Assembly (NCBI GenBank): GCA_963831235.1
Contig: CAWHPS010000066.1
Coordinates: 1 to 30,428 of the forward strand
Direction: 5' to 3'
DNA: 30,428 bases
Origin: CAWHPS01 sp963831235
Lineage (GTDB): Bacteria > Fibrobacterota > OXYB2-FULL-49-7 > JAEUSG01
Made by a program: the position numbers and the translations under genes. The notes under the pieces are model-generated. The model saw nothing but the letters and a program-made list of their open reading frames with translations. It did not search any database and was not told the origin of the DNA. Of the stretch, positions 8,241 through 15,684 are shown one piece after another (within the stretch, counting starts at the first letter, position 1; each line of letters opens with the position of its first letter).

Positions 8241-8615
8241 ATGAAAAAGCACATTGACCTTTTGGGGATTTTGCAAATTGCATTTGGAATTGTCCTTTTA
8301 TTTATTGGAATTGCAATATTTACCGTTTTACAAGGTACTGGATTGATAGCTGCAATTTGCGAAAGAAGTGGAGACGGTGTTTTGGCAATGAAAGTATTGA
8401 GCATAATAGCGGTTGTTGTTTTAATTTTTGCTGTTGTCGTGGCTTTACCTGTCATAATTGCCGGAATAGGACTGTTAAAGAGAAAGAGCTGGGCAAGATT
8501 ATTAACCCTTATTTTCTCTGCAATAAATTTAGTTAACGTACCATTCGGAACAATGCTTTCTGTTTATTCCTTCTGGGTTTTATTGCACGACGAATCAATT
8601 GAATACTTGAAGTAA
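8241..8615 (+). CDS. small integral membrane protein
   Basis: A 124-residue protein with four likely membrane helices: about residues 8-30 (LLGILQIAFGIVLLFIGIAI), 49-75 (VLSIIAVVVLIFAVVVALPV and on), 84-100 (ARLLTLIFSAINLV) and 103-115 (FGTMLSVYSFWVLL). This matches a widespread type of uncharacterised small membrane protein with a conserved charged loop (KRKSWAR) before the third helix. No function can be assigned. The gene is convergent with the propeller lipoprotein; the 190 bases between them hold two perfect hairpins. Confidence 0.7.
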   Translation: MKKHIDLLGILQIAFGIVLLFIGIAIFTVLQGTGLIAAICERSGDGVLAMKVLSIIAVVVLIFAVVVALPVIIAGIGLLKRKSWARLLTLIFSAINLVNVPFGTMLSVYSFWVLLHDESIEYLK

Positions 8616-8717
8616 GGGTAATATTGAAATGCAGAGCGAGATAACATTATGAAAAAATCGGAATCAATAAGCTCAGAGTTTGAAGATCGGACATTGATCT
8701 TGTAATTGGCTTGTCAA

Positions 8718-8740
8718 GTATATCATCAGGGATGATATAC
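8718..8740. terminator. perfect 10-bp hairpin between convergent genes
   Basis: GTATATCATC and GATGATATAC are perfect inverted repeats around a 3-base loop. It lies between the convergent genes ending at 8615 and 8808. There is no long T-run, so it may be a two-way terminator, an mRNA stabilising hairpin, or a palindromic protein-binding site. Confidence 0.4.
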
Positions 8741-8762
8741 TGCCACACCTTTGTTTGTGGCA
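8741..8762. terminator. second hairpin between convergent genes
   Basis: TGCCACA (8741-8747) pairs with TGTGGCA (8756-8762) across an 8-base loop, immediately after the first hairpin. Read on the minus strand it lies 46 bases past the stop of the propeller lipoprotein. Likely part of the same two-way termination region. Confidence 0.4.
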
Positions 8763-8807
8763 AAATAAACAGAGCCCTTTGAATCGAATTTTATGTCAAC
8801 TACATGA

Positions 8808-9662
8808 TCATCCGGCAATCCGTCTGTTCTCAGAATTTAAAACCTTCCATGAACTCCCATCCTGCATGTACACTCCCATCCCCCATGTTCCGGCCCAAAC
8901 ATGGCCCAAATCATCCGTCCTTAAGACAACAACAGGCTTTCCAACAGCAGCAATTTGTTCCCAACATCTTCCATTAAAATAATCCAGACCACCATCCCAT
9001 GAGCCTACATATCGTAAAGTACTGTCACAAAGGATTGCACGTATATAATTACCTGAAATCCCCGTGCCTCGATGCACACGTAACGTGTCAGTATTCAATA
9101 TTCCGCATAATCCGCTGCGTGCTGTTCCAATCCATAACCGATTACTTTTATCTGTTTCCGCAAGGGTAACTTCATTGTCTGGTAACCCTGAATGATTACC
9201 AATGCAGACACTTGAATTTCCATTCCATTGCGTGATGCCGCTGTACCTGGAGCAGAAAAGTATCTCTTCATTCTGTCTGAAACATATATCCCACACATTG
9301 TTCCCACAAAGCCCTGACGAGGTGTCCATGTGAAGAAAACCATTGTCCTTGAAACACCACGCGCCATCACGGGCAGTGCCTATCCAAAAAGCCCCTTTGT
9401 TCTCTTTTAGCGTCAATATGTATTCTCCCCTGAAAATATTGCCAACCTTGCCCCACCTGTTGCCGTTGACTTGATAAAGCCCGTCTCCATAAGTCCCGAC
9501 CCATGATAGTCTGTCTTTTTGCAGAATAATTTGACGTATAAGGTCTGTTTTAATCGGCGTATTTTTCGTATTGTAAATCACCCAAACCGGATTGGAACTG
9601 CAGGTTAAAATTAAGGTGGGAATAAACAGAAATAATATTTTGTGTAATTGCAATCTTTTCAA
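8808..9662 (-). CDS. Reg_prop beta-propeller lipoprotein
   Basis: About 284 residues from TTG at 9662. The N-terminus (LKRLQLHKILFLFIPTLILTC) is a lipoprotein signal with lipobox LILTC. The remainder is made of two-component-regulator-type propeller repeats: SWVGTYGDGLYQVNG, FWIGTARDGAWCF, LWIGTARSGLCGI, YVGSWDGGLDYFNG and VWAGTWGMGVYMQDG. It resembles the repeats in the gene at 3875 but has no sorting tail and is anchored by lipid instead. The start is unusual: the TTG overlaps the stop of a 12-codon frame (ATG at 9697) that has the only good ribosome binding site. The frame is open to a TTG at 9752, but that adds a non-signal-like prefix. Confidence 0.75.
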   Translation of the reverse strand: MKRLQLHKILFLFIPTLILTCSSNPVWVIYNTKNTPIKTDLIRQIILQKDRLSWVGTYGDGLYQVNGNRWGKVGNIFRGEYILTLKENKGAFWIGTARDGAWCFKDNGFLHMDTSSGLCGNNVWDICFRQNEEILFCSRYSGITQWNGNSSVCIGNHSGLPDNEVTLAETDKSNRLWIGTARSGLCGILNTDTLRVHRGTGISGNYIRAILCDSTLRYVGSWDGGLDYFNGRCWEQIAAVGKPVVVLRTDDLGHVWAGTWGMGVYMQDGSSWKVLNSENRRIAG

Positions 9663-9697
9663 ATGCGTACACCACCAATCTGGGTTGTAGATGTCAT
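9659..9697 (-). other. 12-codon leader frame overlapping the lipoprotein start
   Basis: ATG at 9697 lies six bases after AAAGGAG and encodes MTSTTQIGGVRI before TGA at 9661-9659. That TGA overlaps the TTG start of the propeller lipoprotein as TTGA. It may couple translation of the lipoprotein, or mark a one-base indel near the true start. Confidence 0.4.
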
Positions 9698-9792
9698 ATG
9701 CTTCTCCTTTAGCCGTGATAAAGAAAGAAAACATACGGATAGAATTTTCCAAAGATAACCAGTTTGGGCAGAGGAATCCCTGAACTTATCCT

Positions 9793-10089
9793 TCAGGCAT
9801 GGGCGAGACTGCGGTTCCGTTTTATAGGTTCAAGGGATAACCGATATCCAATAGCACGGCTGGCTTTGAGGTAGGTCATTATATTACAATTCTCGCCTTT
9901 CTCAAGCCTGGAATATTGTTGCTGGGTTAGGTGTGCTTTCTTTGCAACGTCTGTTTGAGTTTCCCCTCTTTTCTCACGCTCTTCATTCAGCCGGTATGCC
10001 AGTTCAAGAAGTTCCTTTTCTTCTTCATGGTATTCTTTGAATTTGGGGTATTTAAGCTGTTCTTTCAGGTACTTATCAAATGATGTCAT
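9793..10089 (-). CDS. HigA-like antitoxin, XRE helix-turn-helix
   Basis: A 98-residue protein with an acidic, coiled-coil-like N-terminal half (residues about 18-40, rich in Glu/Leu) and a classic XRE helix-turn-helix: TQTDVAKKAHLTQQQYSRLEKG, then NIMTYLKASRAIGYRL. ATG at 10089 follows GGAGG by seven bases and overlaps the toxin gene by 14 bases. In toxin-antitoxin pairs of this type the antitoxin neutralises the RelE-like toxin and represses the shared promoter. Gene order is toxin first, as in higBA. TTG at 10095 could add two residues. Confidence 0.85.
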   Translation of the reverse strand: MTSFDKYLKEQLKYPKFKEYHEEEKELLELAYRLNEEREKRGETQTDVAKKAHLTQQQYSRLEKGENCNIMTYLKASRAIGYRLSLEPIKRNRSLAHA

Positions 10090-10489
10090 GGTCAAGCCTC
10101 CTTATCGTATTTACATTGTAGTGCTTGAGGAAATCATTTCTGTATTCCTTTGCGCGAACAATCTCTTTCTTTGGAACCTTGTCTGTTGTTTTCACAAAAT
10201 CATGCGTCAGAATAATGTAGTCCCGATAACAGAAAAAATAGAGAATTCGAGTCTGCTCACCGGATAGCTTCATTCTCAGTTCATGGATACCATCTTCAAG
10301 AATGTCTGCGAATGGACGATGCAGGCTGATTCCATGTTCCTTGAGCAACCCTATCCACGATACTGCTTTGGCACGCTCCCGTATATCCAAAGAATCGAGA
10401 AATTTGCGAATAGGACATTCTCCTTCCTCTGATTTGTAAAAATGCACCTTCCATTGTCGTTCCACTTGATAAATATACACCTTATTCAA
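10076..10489 (-). CDS. HigB/RelE-like toxin (Gp49 family)
   Basis: Up to 137 residues with the Gp49/HigB-like pattern: WKVHFYKSEEGECPIRKFLDSL, then an internal helix with LLKEHGISLHRPFADILEDGIHELRM, then RILYFFCYRDYIILTHDFVKTT and basic KVPKKEIVRAKEYRNDFL. Family members are ribosome-dependent mRNA interferases of the RelE superfamily; the conserved basic and aromatic residues near the C-terminus fit. The start is uncertain: TTG at 10489 is the longest, with GTG codons at 10480 and 10465 as alternatives, and none has a strong ribosome binding site. It overlaps the antitoxin gene, so the two form an operon. Confidence 0.85.
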   Translation of the reverse strand: MNKVYIYQVERQWKVHFYKSEEGECPIRKFLDSLDIRERAKAVSWIGLLKEHGISLHRPFADILEDGIHELRMKLSGEQTRILYFFCYRDYIILTHDFVKTTDKVPKKEIVRAKEYRNDFLKHYNVNTIRRLDHDII

Positions 10490-10823
10490 CGTAAACGCAA
10501 ATTATTGTTTAATTGATATTGAAAATGATAACCTTTCCCGCTATGAAACCAATCATGCTGAACTCCTCAAACATTTCTCAGGTCTACTCCACCTAAAAGA
10601 TACCGGTTGAGGATAAAATAATCCATCAAAGATTAATTCACTCATTTTGTCCTGGATTCTTTTGGCTCATTTTTGAATACAATCTGGAAAAAAAGTTGTG
10701 TCGTAATTGCAGTTTGTCTTGTTTACATTTTAGAACGATTTTTTTTAATAATAGCTAATTAAACTTGTTTTATTACCTTATATTCTTTATTTTTTGTTCA
10801 CATTTATCAAGGAGTTTATTGTT
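10490..10823. other. intergenic region between toxin operon and TIGR02147 copy 2
   Basis: AT-rich sequence of 334 bases between divergent transcription units. It must hold the promoters of both. I see no conserved gene, tRNA or long repeat. The part next to the regulator has TTGTT at 10765-10769 and CCTTATATTCT at 10776-10786, partly like the sequence before the first TIGR02147 copy. Confidence 0.5.
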
Positions 10824-11642
10824 ATGGATACACTTTATGAGTATTCAGATTATCGAAAATACATCAAAGACTACTATGAAAATAATAAAGCACGAACCCC
10901 GAATTTTTCTTTCCGTTATCTTTCTATGAAGGCTGGCATCAATTCAGCCTCCTTCTTCAAGTCCATCATGGATGGAACACGAAACTTGACAAAAAATACT
11001 ATCCTCAAAACCTGTCTTGCTCTCAAACTTGCCGACAAAGAAGCTGAATATTTTGAGAATCTGGTGTTTTTTAATCAGGCGAAAAGTATAGCAGATAAAA
11101 ATGTTTATTTTGACAGACTCGTTGGATTTCAGAAACTGAAGAACCTTAAACTTGTTAAAGAAGAAGAATATGATTTTTACGCCGAATGGTATCATTGTAT
11201 TATCAGGGAATTGGCAGTCAACTTGGATTTTAAGGACAATTTTGCTTTGCTTGCCAGTAAGATATTGCCTACCATAACAGCCAAACAGGCTGAAAAATCA
11301 GTGAGCCTTCTACTGAAGCTTGGTTTCTTAAAAAAAGAAAACAACCGATACGTACAAAGAGATCCTGTTATTTCATCTGGGAATTCAATTAAATCTCATC
11401 AGATTACCCAGTTTCAGATAAAGATGTTGCAGCGTGCAATGGAAGCCTATGACCGCAGTCAAACCGATGAGCGAATGATGTCCTCTACCACATTCAATAT
11501 ATCAAAGGAGTCCTTTGAATACTTCAAGAAGAAAATCCGTGAAATTCGATCACATCTGCTGGAAATCGCACGCACAGACGACAAATCAGACAGAATATAT
11601 CAAATGAACATTAACCTTTTCCCTGTTTCCAAAACTAATTAA
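10824..11642 (+). CDS. TIGR02147/DUF4423 family putative regulator, copy 2
   Basis: A 272-residue paralogue of the protein at 1359. It starts MDTLYEYSDYRKYIKDYY and has the same HTH-like block (FSFRYLSMKAGINSASF, GTRNL), the AEYFENLVFFNQA segment and a C-terminal region ending IYQMNINLFPVS, matching VYQLNFQFFPLM of copy 1. ATG at 10824 follows AAGGAG by about ten bases; an upstream ATG at 10794 without such a site is rejected. The lipoprotein gene follows after ten bases. Likely a DNA-binding regulator acting on its own operon or on related surface genes; that is inference. Confidence 0.87.
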   Translation: MDTLYEYSDYRKYIKDYYENNKARTPNFSFRYLSMKAGINSASFFKSIMDGTRNLTKNTILKTCLALKLADKEAEYFENLVFFNQAKSIADKNVYFDRLVGFQKLKNLKLVKEEEYDFYAEWYHCIIRELAVNLDFKDNFALLASKILPTITAKQAEKSVSLLLKLGFLKKENNRYVQRDPVISSGNSIKSHQITQFQIKMLQRAMEAYDRSQTDERMMSSTTFNISKESFEYFKKKIREIRSHLLEIARTDDKSDRIYQMNINLFPVSKTN

Positions 11643-11652
11643 GGAGGCTGTC

Positions 11653-13155
11653 ATGACAAGGCTATTCACGGCAATCACTCTCTTTGCTGCTCTGCTATTT
11701 CTGAATCAGTGTAACAAGAACACGCCCATTATGGCAGGTGGAGGATCGGATACTGAGAATGCGTTTGTGCAGGGTTACCTATATGATGACATCGGAAAGG
11801 TGGCTGCCAATGCCGGTGTTGTGCTGTATGCAAAACAATATAATCCCGTTGGTAATTTCCTTGATACCATTGCTGTCACGACTACGGATTCTAACGGGTT
11901 TTACAGCATTAAAAATGTGACTGCCGACGAAACCTATTTACTAAAGGGCAGCGACACTCAAAAAGAAAAGATGTATTTCGATACCCATGTCGCTCAGGCG
12001 GGATATTACCACGACACTTTGCGGATTCCGGACACTTGCATTTTTAATGACGTCCCCGATCGTGATTCTGTATATCTGTATTTCCCACGTCAGGATATAA
12101 GGTTGCCTCTGGATTCTCAGACGATAGTTTATATCAGCAATCTGCCGAAAAGAACTTATATTTTTATAGACAGAATTCCCAACGAAAGTCTTCCTGCTTT
12201 CACCGCAATCTGCAATCGGAGCTTGCTCGAGGATCTGGTTATCCTGTTAATTTATAAGATTCGTGGATCCCTTTATGCCCCTTTCAGCTTTCAGGAGGAC
12301 GCTCGCAAGGCAGGGTACGAATATGTTACATGGTTTCCGCGCAGTCCGGATACCAGCGAAATCAAATGTATGGCCATAGATGAGTACAACCAACGGATAT
12401 TGATCTGCTATCGAAACAACATTAAAGCTTTTTCCAAGACCGGTGAATTGTTGGGAGTAGTTATTTCGGATAGTAATATTAATTCATTGACTCTGACGGA
12501 TAGAAGTACGATATTCGCAAGTTGCAACCAAACATTTCCAGTGTCCATCATCAGGAAATATACGAACGGTGTATTGTCAATGCAGATATCGAATTATGGA
12601 GATAGCGTTTCGCCCCTGCCTTGGGGACATGCTGCAACAGATAAAAACGGCAATATTTATGTTATGCCCCATACTTTTTTTAATGGTGAAAGACCATTCA
12701 TACAGAAGTTTGATCCTTCAGGCAAGCCTATTGCACGATGGGACGATACAAATGCTGTACATTTTGAAAATACGAATTATTTGGACGGCTTGAATATAGG
12801 GTATCAGTTGGATGTGGATAAAGTCCGAGGCATTGTTTACATGCTTAATCCCGGAAATTCCAGAATACTACGTTTCGATACAGCAGGGAGTTATCTTGGC
12901 GACATAACAGGTTTGCCTTATTGTTCTTTCAACGTCATGCGGTTGGCTCCTAATGGCAATATTTATGTGGCGACCTATACTCAAATAACGGCTTGGTCTC
13001 CCGACGGACGCCTGTTGATTTCCCTGCCAAGCCACTTTTTTGGTCCCGGTGATATGTGTATCAGCAGTGAAGGGGTGATTTACTTGGTCAATGGTGTTGG
13101 AAACTGGATAGATATCTATTATCCGGAAAGTTTACATTACGTACTGCCTAAATAG
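11653..13155 (+). CDS. surface lipoprotein with carboxypeptidase-regulatory-like domain and NHL-like propeller
   Basis: A 500-residue lipoprotein with a strong AAGGAGG site. The signal ends in lipobox FLNQC (Cys at about residue 20). The next segment, GGGSDTENAFVQGYLYDD, resembles the corresponding part of the lipoprotein at 2189 (NSGTKAGNAIVTGFIRDP). A CarboxypepD_reg-like fold follows (TTTDSNGFYSIKNV). From about residue 235 on there are strand patterns of an NHL/SMP-type propeller: MAIDEYNQRILICYRNN, AATDKNGNIYVMP, GIVYMLNPGNSRILRF, LAPNGNIYVATYTQI and CISSEGVIYLVNG. Coupled to the regulator just upstream. Probably exposed at the cell surface; ligand unknown. Confidence 0.82.
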   Translation: MTRLFTAITLFAALLFLNQCNKNTPIMAGGGSDTENAFVQGYLYDDIGKVAANAGVVLYAKQYNPVGNFLDTIAVTTTDSNGFYSIKNVTADETYLLKGSDTQKEKMYFDTHVAQAGYYHDTLRIPDTCIFNDVPDRDSVYLYFPRQDIRLPLDSQTIVYISNLPKRTYIFIDRIPNESLPAFTAICNRSLLEDLVILLIYKIRGSLYAPFSFQEDARKAGYEYVTWFPRSPDTSEIKCMAIDEYNQRILICYRNNIKAFSKTGELLGVVISDSNINSLTLTDRSTIFASCNQTFPVSIIRKYTNGVLSMQISNYGDSVSPLPWGHAATDKNGNIYVMPHTFFNGERPFIQKFDPSGKPIARWDDTNAVHFENTNYLDGLNIGYQLDVDKVRGIVYMLNPGNSRILRFDTAGSYLGDITGLPYCSFNVMRLAPNGNIYVATYTQITAWSPDGRLLISLPSHFFGPGDMCISSEGVIYLVNGVGNWIDIYYPESLHYVLPK

Positions 13156-13195
13156 CGATAGTTCAAAGCGTCAAATTTAAATAAAGGATTTTCCA

Positions 13196-13624
13196 ATGCT
13201 TTTCTTCCATTCAAAAAGAAATGGTCATCCTGTAAACATATATTTATCTGTTTTTATTACCCTATTGGGATTCTTGATTCAGAATTGCAAAATAGGTCCC
13301 GTGATTCCGGAGACCGTGAGCGGGTGCAATGTGACCATCACTATGAATAAATCCATTTATGGAGCAGATTCTGTTTCTCAATCAATACAGGCAATATTTA
13401 CCAATGTTGGAAGTACTTATATTGAAAACAATAAATGTCACATCCGCGTGGACGGTTTGGACATGGTGCGCATCCATGCTGATGAGAACACTGCCACTTT
13501 TAATATTGCTTCAGACCGGTTGGCGATCTTACCTGATTCGCTTTATGTATTTGTAGCTGCACTTGATAATGGATTGACTGTCGAAACATCCACGGATTCT
13601 CTTAGAACACTTAGATTTATTTAA
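13196..13624 (+). CDS. small hypothetical lipoprotein
   Basis: A 142-residue protein with AAAGGA seven bases before ATG. The hydrophobic segment NIYLSVFITLLGFLIQNC ends in a lipobox-like LIQNC at about residue 31. The rest (SGCNVTITMNKSIYG, then QSIQAIFTNVGSTYIENN) looks like one small beta-sandwich domain of the kind found in CARDB/Ig-like modules, but I do not recognise the family. It follows the large lipoprotein by 40 bases, so it is probably the third gene of the regulator operon. Confidence 0.65.
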   Translation: MLFFHSKRNGHPVNIYLSVFITLLGFLIQNCKIGPVIPETVSGCNVTITMNKSIYGADSVSQSIQAIFTNVGSTYIENNKCHIRVDGLDMVRIHADENTATFNIASDRLAILPDSLYVFVAALDNGLTVETSTDSLRTLRFI

Positions 13625-13719
13625 AACGTTCAGGGCGTTGGAAAACTGGATCAAATTATTTGCTGGTGCTTCTGCGAAATGTTTTGTGGACGGCAACTAC
13701 ATTTTACCCCTTCAGTTCC

Positions 13720-14670
13720 TTATGTCCTGACATTTCCCTTAAAAGGGGTCTCCTTGTTGAAATCAGGAAAGAATTCATTGTCACTATCATCAGACTGACA
13801 AAACATATTCTCAAAGCCCAAATCCAAAGCCGCATCCAGTACCTTATGATATTCATCCGATGAAACAGGCCTTTCAAAAGCACTCATACCTTTACAATAA
13901 ATCGTTGGATAATATTGGTTCATAAGCGATATTGGAAGGTATTTTCCAAAACGTTCCCGCAGTAATTTGAGCGCATCGATGGAGTTTTGAACAGCGCCAG
14001 GCAACACAAGATGACGCACCAATACTCCACGGCTTGCAGGCTTGATTTCCTTGTCATCAAACGAAGAATCAAGAAATCCTTTTGCGTCAATCATAATCTC
14101 AATTGCACTCAGCGCGACTTCCTTGTAATCTCTTTTGCCCATGCAATAGGATGCAAGATTGTTATCCGCAAACTTGAAATCAGGTAAAAAGATATCAACA
14201 TATTCCGCCATTTCTTTTATAATCTCAATTCGCTCATATCCTGAGCTATTTATCAGATTTGGTACAACTATGTTCCGGCTTTTCATCCATTTGATGAGTT
14301 CCCTGATATGGGGCCAGAAATGGTCGGGTGTGACATAATTGATATTGTGAACACCTTGCTTGGCAAGTAATTCAACCTTTTCGCAGAACAAGTGAAATGA
14401 ATAAGGCGAACCTATTCCATCGCGGGAAATTTGATGGTTCTGACAAAAGAAACAGCCCGTAGAACAACCGGAAAAAAATACGGTTCCGGATCCCTTAAAA
14501 CCTGAAATAGGCGGCTCTTCTCCGAAATGTGGCGCAATTGAGGATATTAGCAATTGATCTGATTGACCGCAAAAGCCTATGTTCCCGGCTGTCCGATGAG
14601 CCCCGCACTTACGGGGACAAAGAAAACAATGACGATAATCAGTCAATGAGAAACCAGACTCGGAAATCAT
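13720..14670 (-). CDS. radical SAM protein, PflX-like (putative pyruvate formate-lyase activating enzyme)
   Basis: A 316-residue protein with the radical SAM cluster CSTGCFFC (Cys69, Cys73, Cys76), preceded by a second cysteine set CFLCPRKC (15-22) and GFCG (34). This arrangement is typical of the PflX/YjjW-type group. The downstream motifs YVDIFLPDFKFAD and RHLVLPGAVQNS also fit. Such enzymes use a 4Fe-4S cluster and S-adenosylmethionine to make a radical; the real target of this group is generally unknown, so the pyruvate formate-lyase name is only a family label. It starts three bases after the SPFH gene and is likely cotranscribed with it. Confidence 0.85.
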   Translation of the reverse strand: MISESGFSLTDYRHCFLCPRKCGAHRTAGNIGFCGQSDQLLISSIAPHFGEEPPISGFKGSGTVFFSGCSTGCFFCQNHQISRDGIGSPYSFHLFCEKVELLAKQGVHNINYVTPDHFWPHIRELIKWMKSRNIVVPNLINSSGYERIEIIKEMAEYVDIFLPDFKFADNNLASYCMGKRDYKEVALSAIEIMIDAKGFLDSSFDDKEIKPASRGVLVRHLVLPGAVQNSIDALKLLRERFGKYLPISLMNQYYPTIYCKGMSAFERPVSSDEYHKVLDAALDLGFENMFCQSDDSDNEFFPDFNKETPFKGNVRT

Positions 14671-14672
14671 CC

Positions 14673-14688
14673 CTTAATTCGAATTAAG
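14673..14688. repeat. 16-bp perfect palindrome at the SPFH / radical SAM junction
   Basis: CTTAATTCGAATTAAG spans the stop codon of the SPFH gene and lies just upstream of the radical SAM start codon at 14670. It could form a hairpin affecting translation, or be an accidental product of the Asn-Ser-Asn-stop codons. Confidence 0.5.
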
Positions 14689-15525
14689 TATCAAAGGCAA
14701 ACCATCCTTGCCGCCCACAATTACAACCTTTGTATTGCTGGAACCGGCAATCTTTTCAGTTGCCTCGATCCCTTTCCAACGAAGCAATTGATCGCTTATA
14801 CCTTTGGAAACTATTGTCTGGAAATCTGAAATACCCTGGGCCTCGATGCGTTTGCGCTCAGCCTCCTGCTTTTCCTTCATGAGAATGAATTCCATTCGCT
14901 GACTTTCCTGTTCTGCCTTGAGTTTCTCTTCTATGGCTTCGGTTACGCGCTGAGGAAGGCCTACACTGCGAAGAGGGGTTGATTCAACAAAAATACCACG
15001 AGGTTCGACAATTTTTTTTATATCATCAAGAACCGTTTTTGCAAGAATCTCCCGTTCAGCAGTATAAAGGGCCCTTGCGTCATAACTTGACGTAACGCTT
15101 CTTGCAACAGAGCGAATCTGTGGTTCAAGAATCACCTCAAGATAATTCGGGCCAATTGTTTTATAAACATCCGCCGCTTTTTCAGGATCAAGGTGATAAA
15201 GCACGCTTAATTCAAGGGTGACCGTGAGGCCTTCTTTTGACGGCACAGCCATTGTTTCCTTGAGTTCTTCGGTCTTGATCGAAAACTTTATAACGCGTGA
15301 AAGAGGGTTTACGATATTTATCCCGGCTTTCAGGGTTTTATCTGATACTGAACCAAAAAAATCAACAACACCTACATTACCCGCGGGTATTACCCTGAAG
15401 CATTGCGCAAACCCGAGAAGGACGGCCCCTGCTGCCACCAGGCTTGCGACTTGTTTATTGGCTTCAGCATAGCGCATCGCAATAAGTGATCCGATAAGGG
15501 CGAGTACACATAATAGAAACAGCAT
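14674..15525 (-). CDS. SPFH / Band 7 (prohibitin-like) membrane protein
   Basis: A 283-residue protein with two N-terminal hydrophobic segments (about residues 1-18 and 25-42), followed by the SPFH domain (IPAGNVGVVDFFGSVSD ... LKAGINIVNPLSRV ... FSIKTEELKETMAVPSKEG ... LELSVLYHLDPEKA) and a charged coiled-coil (about 205-240, KLKAEQESQRMEFILMKEK). It most resembles prohibitin-type proteins that assemble into rings on membranes and work with proteases or organise microdomains. ATG at 15525 follows GGAGG. The radical SAM gene follows after three bases; a functional link is possible but not shown. Confidence 0.88.
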   Translation of the reverse strand: MLFLLCVLALIGSLIAMRYAEANKQVASLVAAGAVLLGFAQCFRVIPAGNVGVVDFFGSVSDKTLKAGINIVNPLSRVIKFSIKTEELKETMAVPSKEGLTVTLELSVLYHLDPEKAADVYKTIGPNYLEVILEPQIRSVARSVTSSYDARALYTAEREILAKTVLDDIKKIVEPRGIFVESTPLRSVGLPQRVTEAIEEKLKAEQESQRMEFILMKEKQEAERKRIEAQGISDFQTIVSKGISDQLLRWKGIEATEKIAGSSNTKVVIVGGKDGLPLILNSN

Positions 15526-15684
15526 GATACCTCCGGTTTTAGGTTTATTTACAAATCCTGATTAAAATAAAATATTGTGGGTCATTTAAAACAGGAGTAT
15601 CTTGGATGGGGCCAATTTATTATATTAATTCCTTAAATTTATTCATAGTTGACAATTTGACCACATAGAAACACAGGACAAATC

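Noticed and set aside
8649..8705. 18-codon frame MKKSESISSEFEDRTLIL
   Set aside because: Too short, no good ribosome binding site, no conservation that I can recognise; left as intergenic.
10037..10267. Plus-strand frame of 76 codons across the toxin-antitoxin junction
   Set aside because: Antisense to both well-supported toxin-antitoxin genes.
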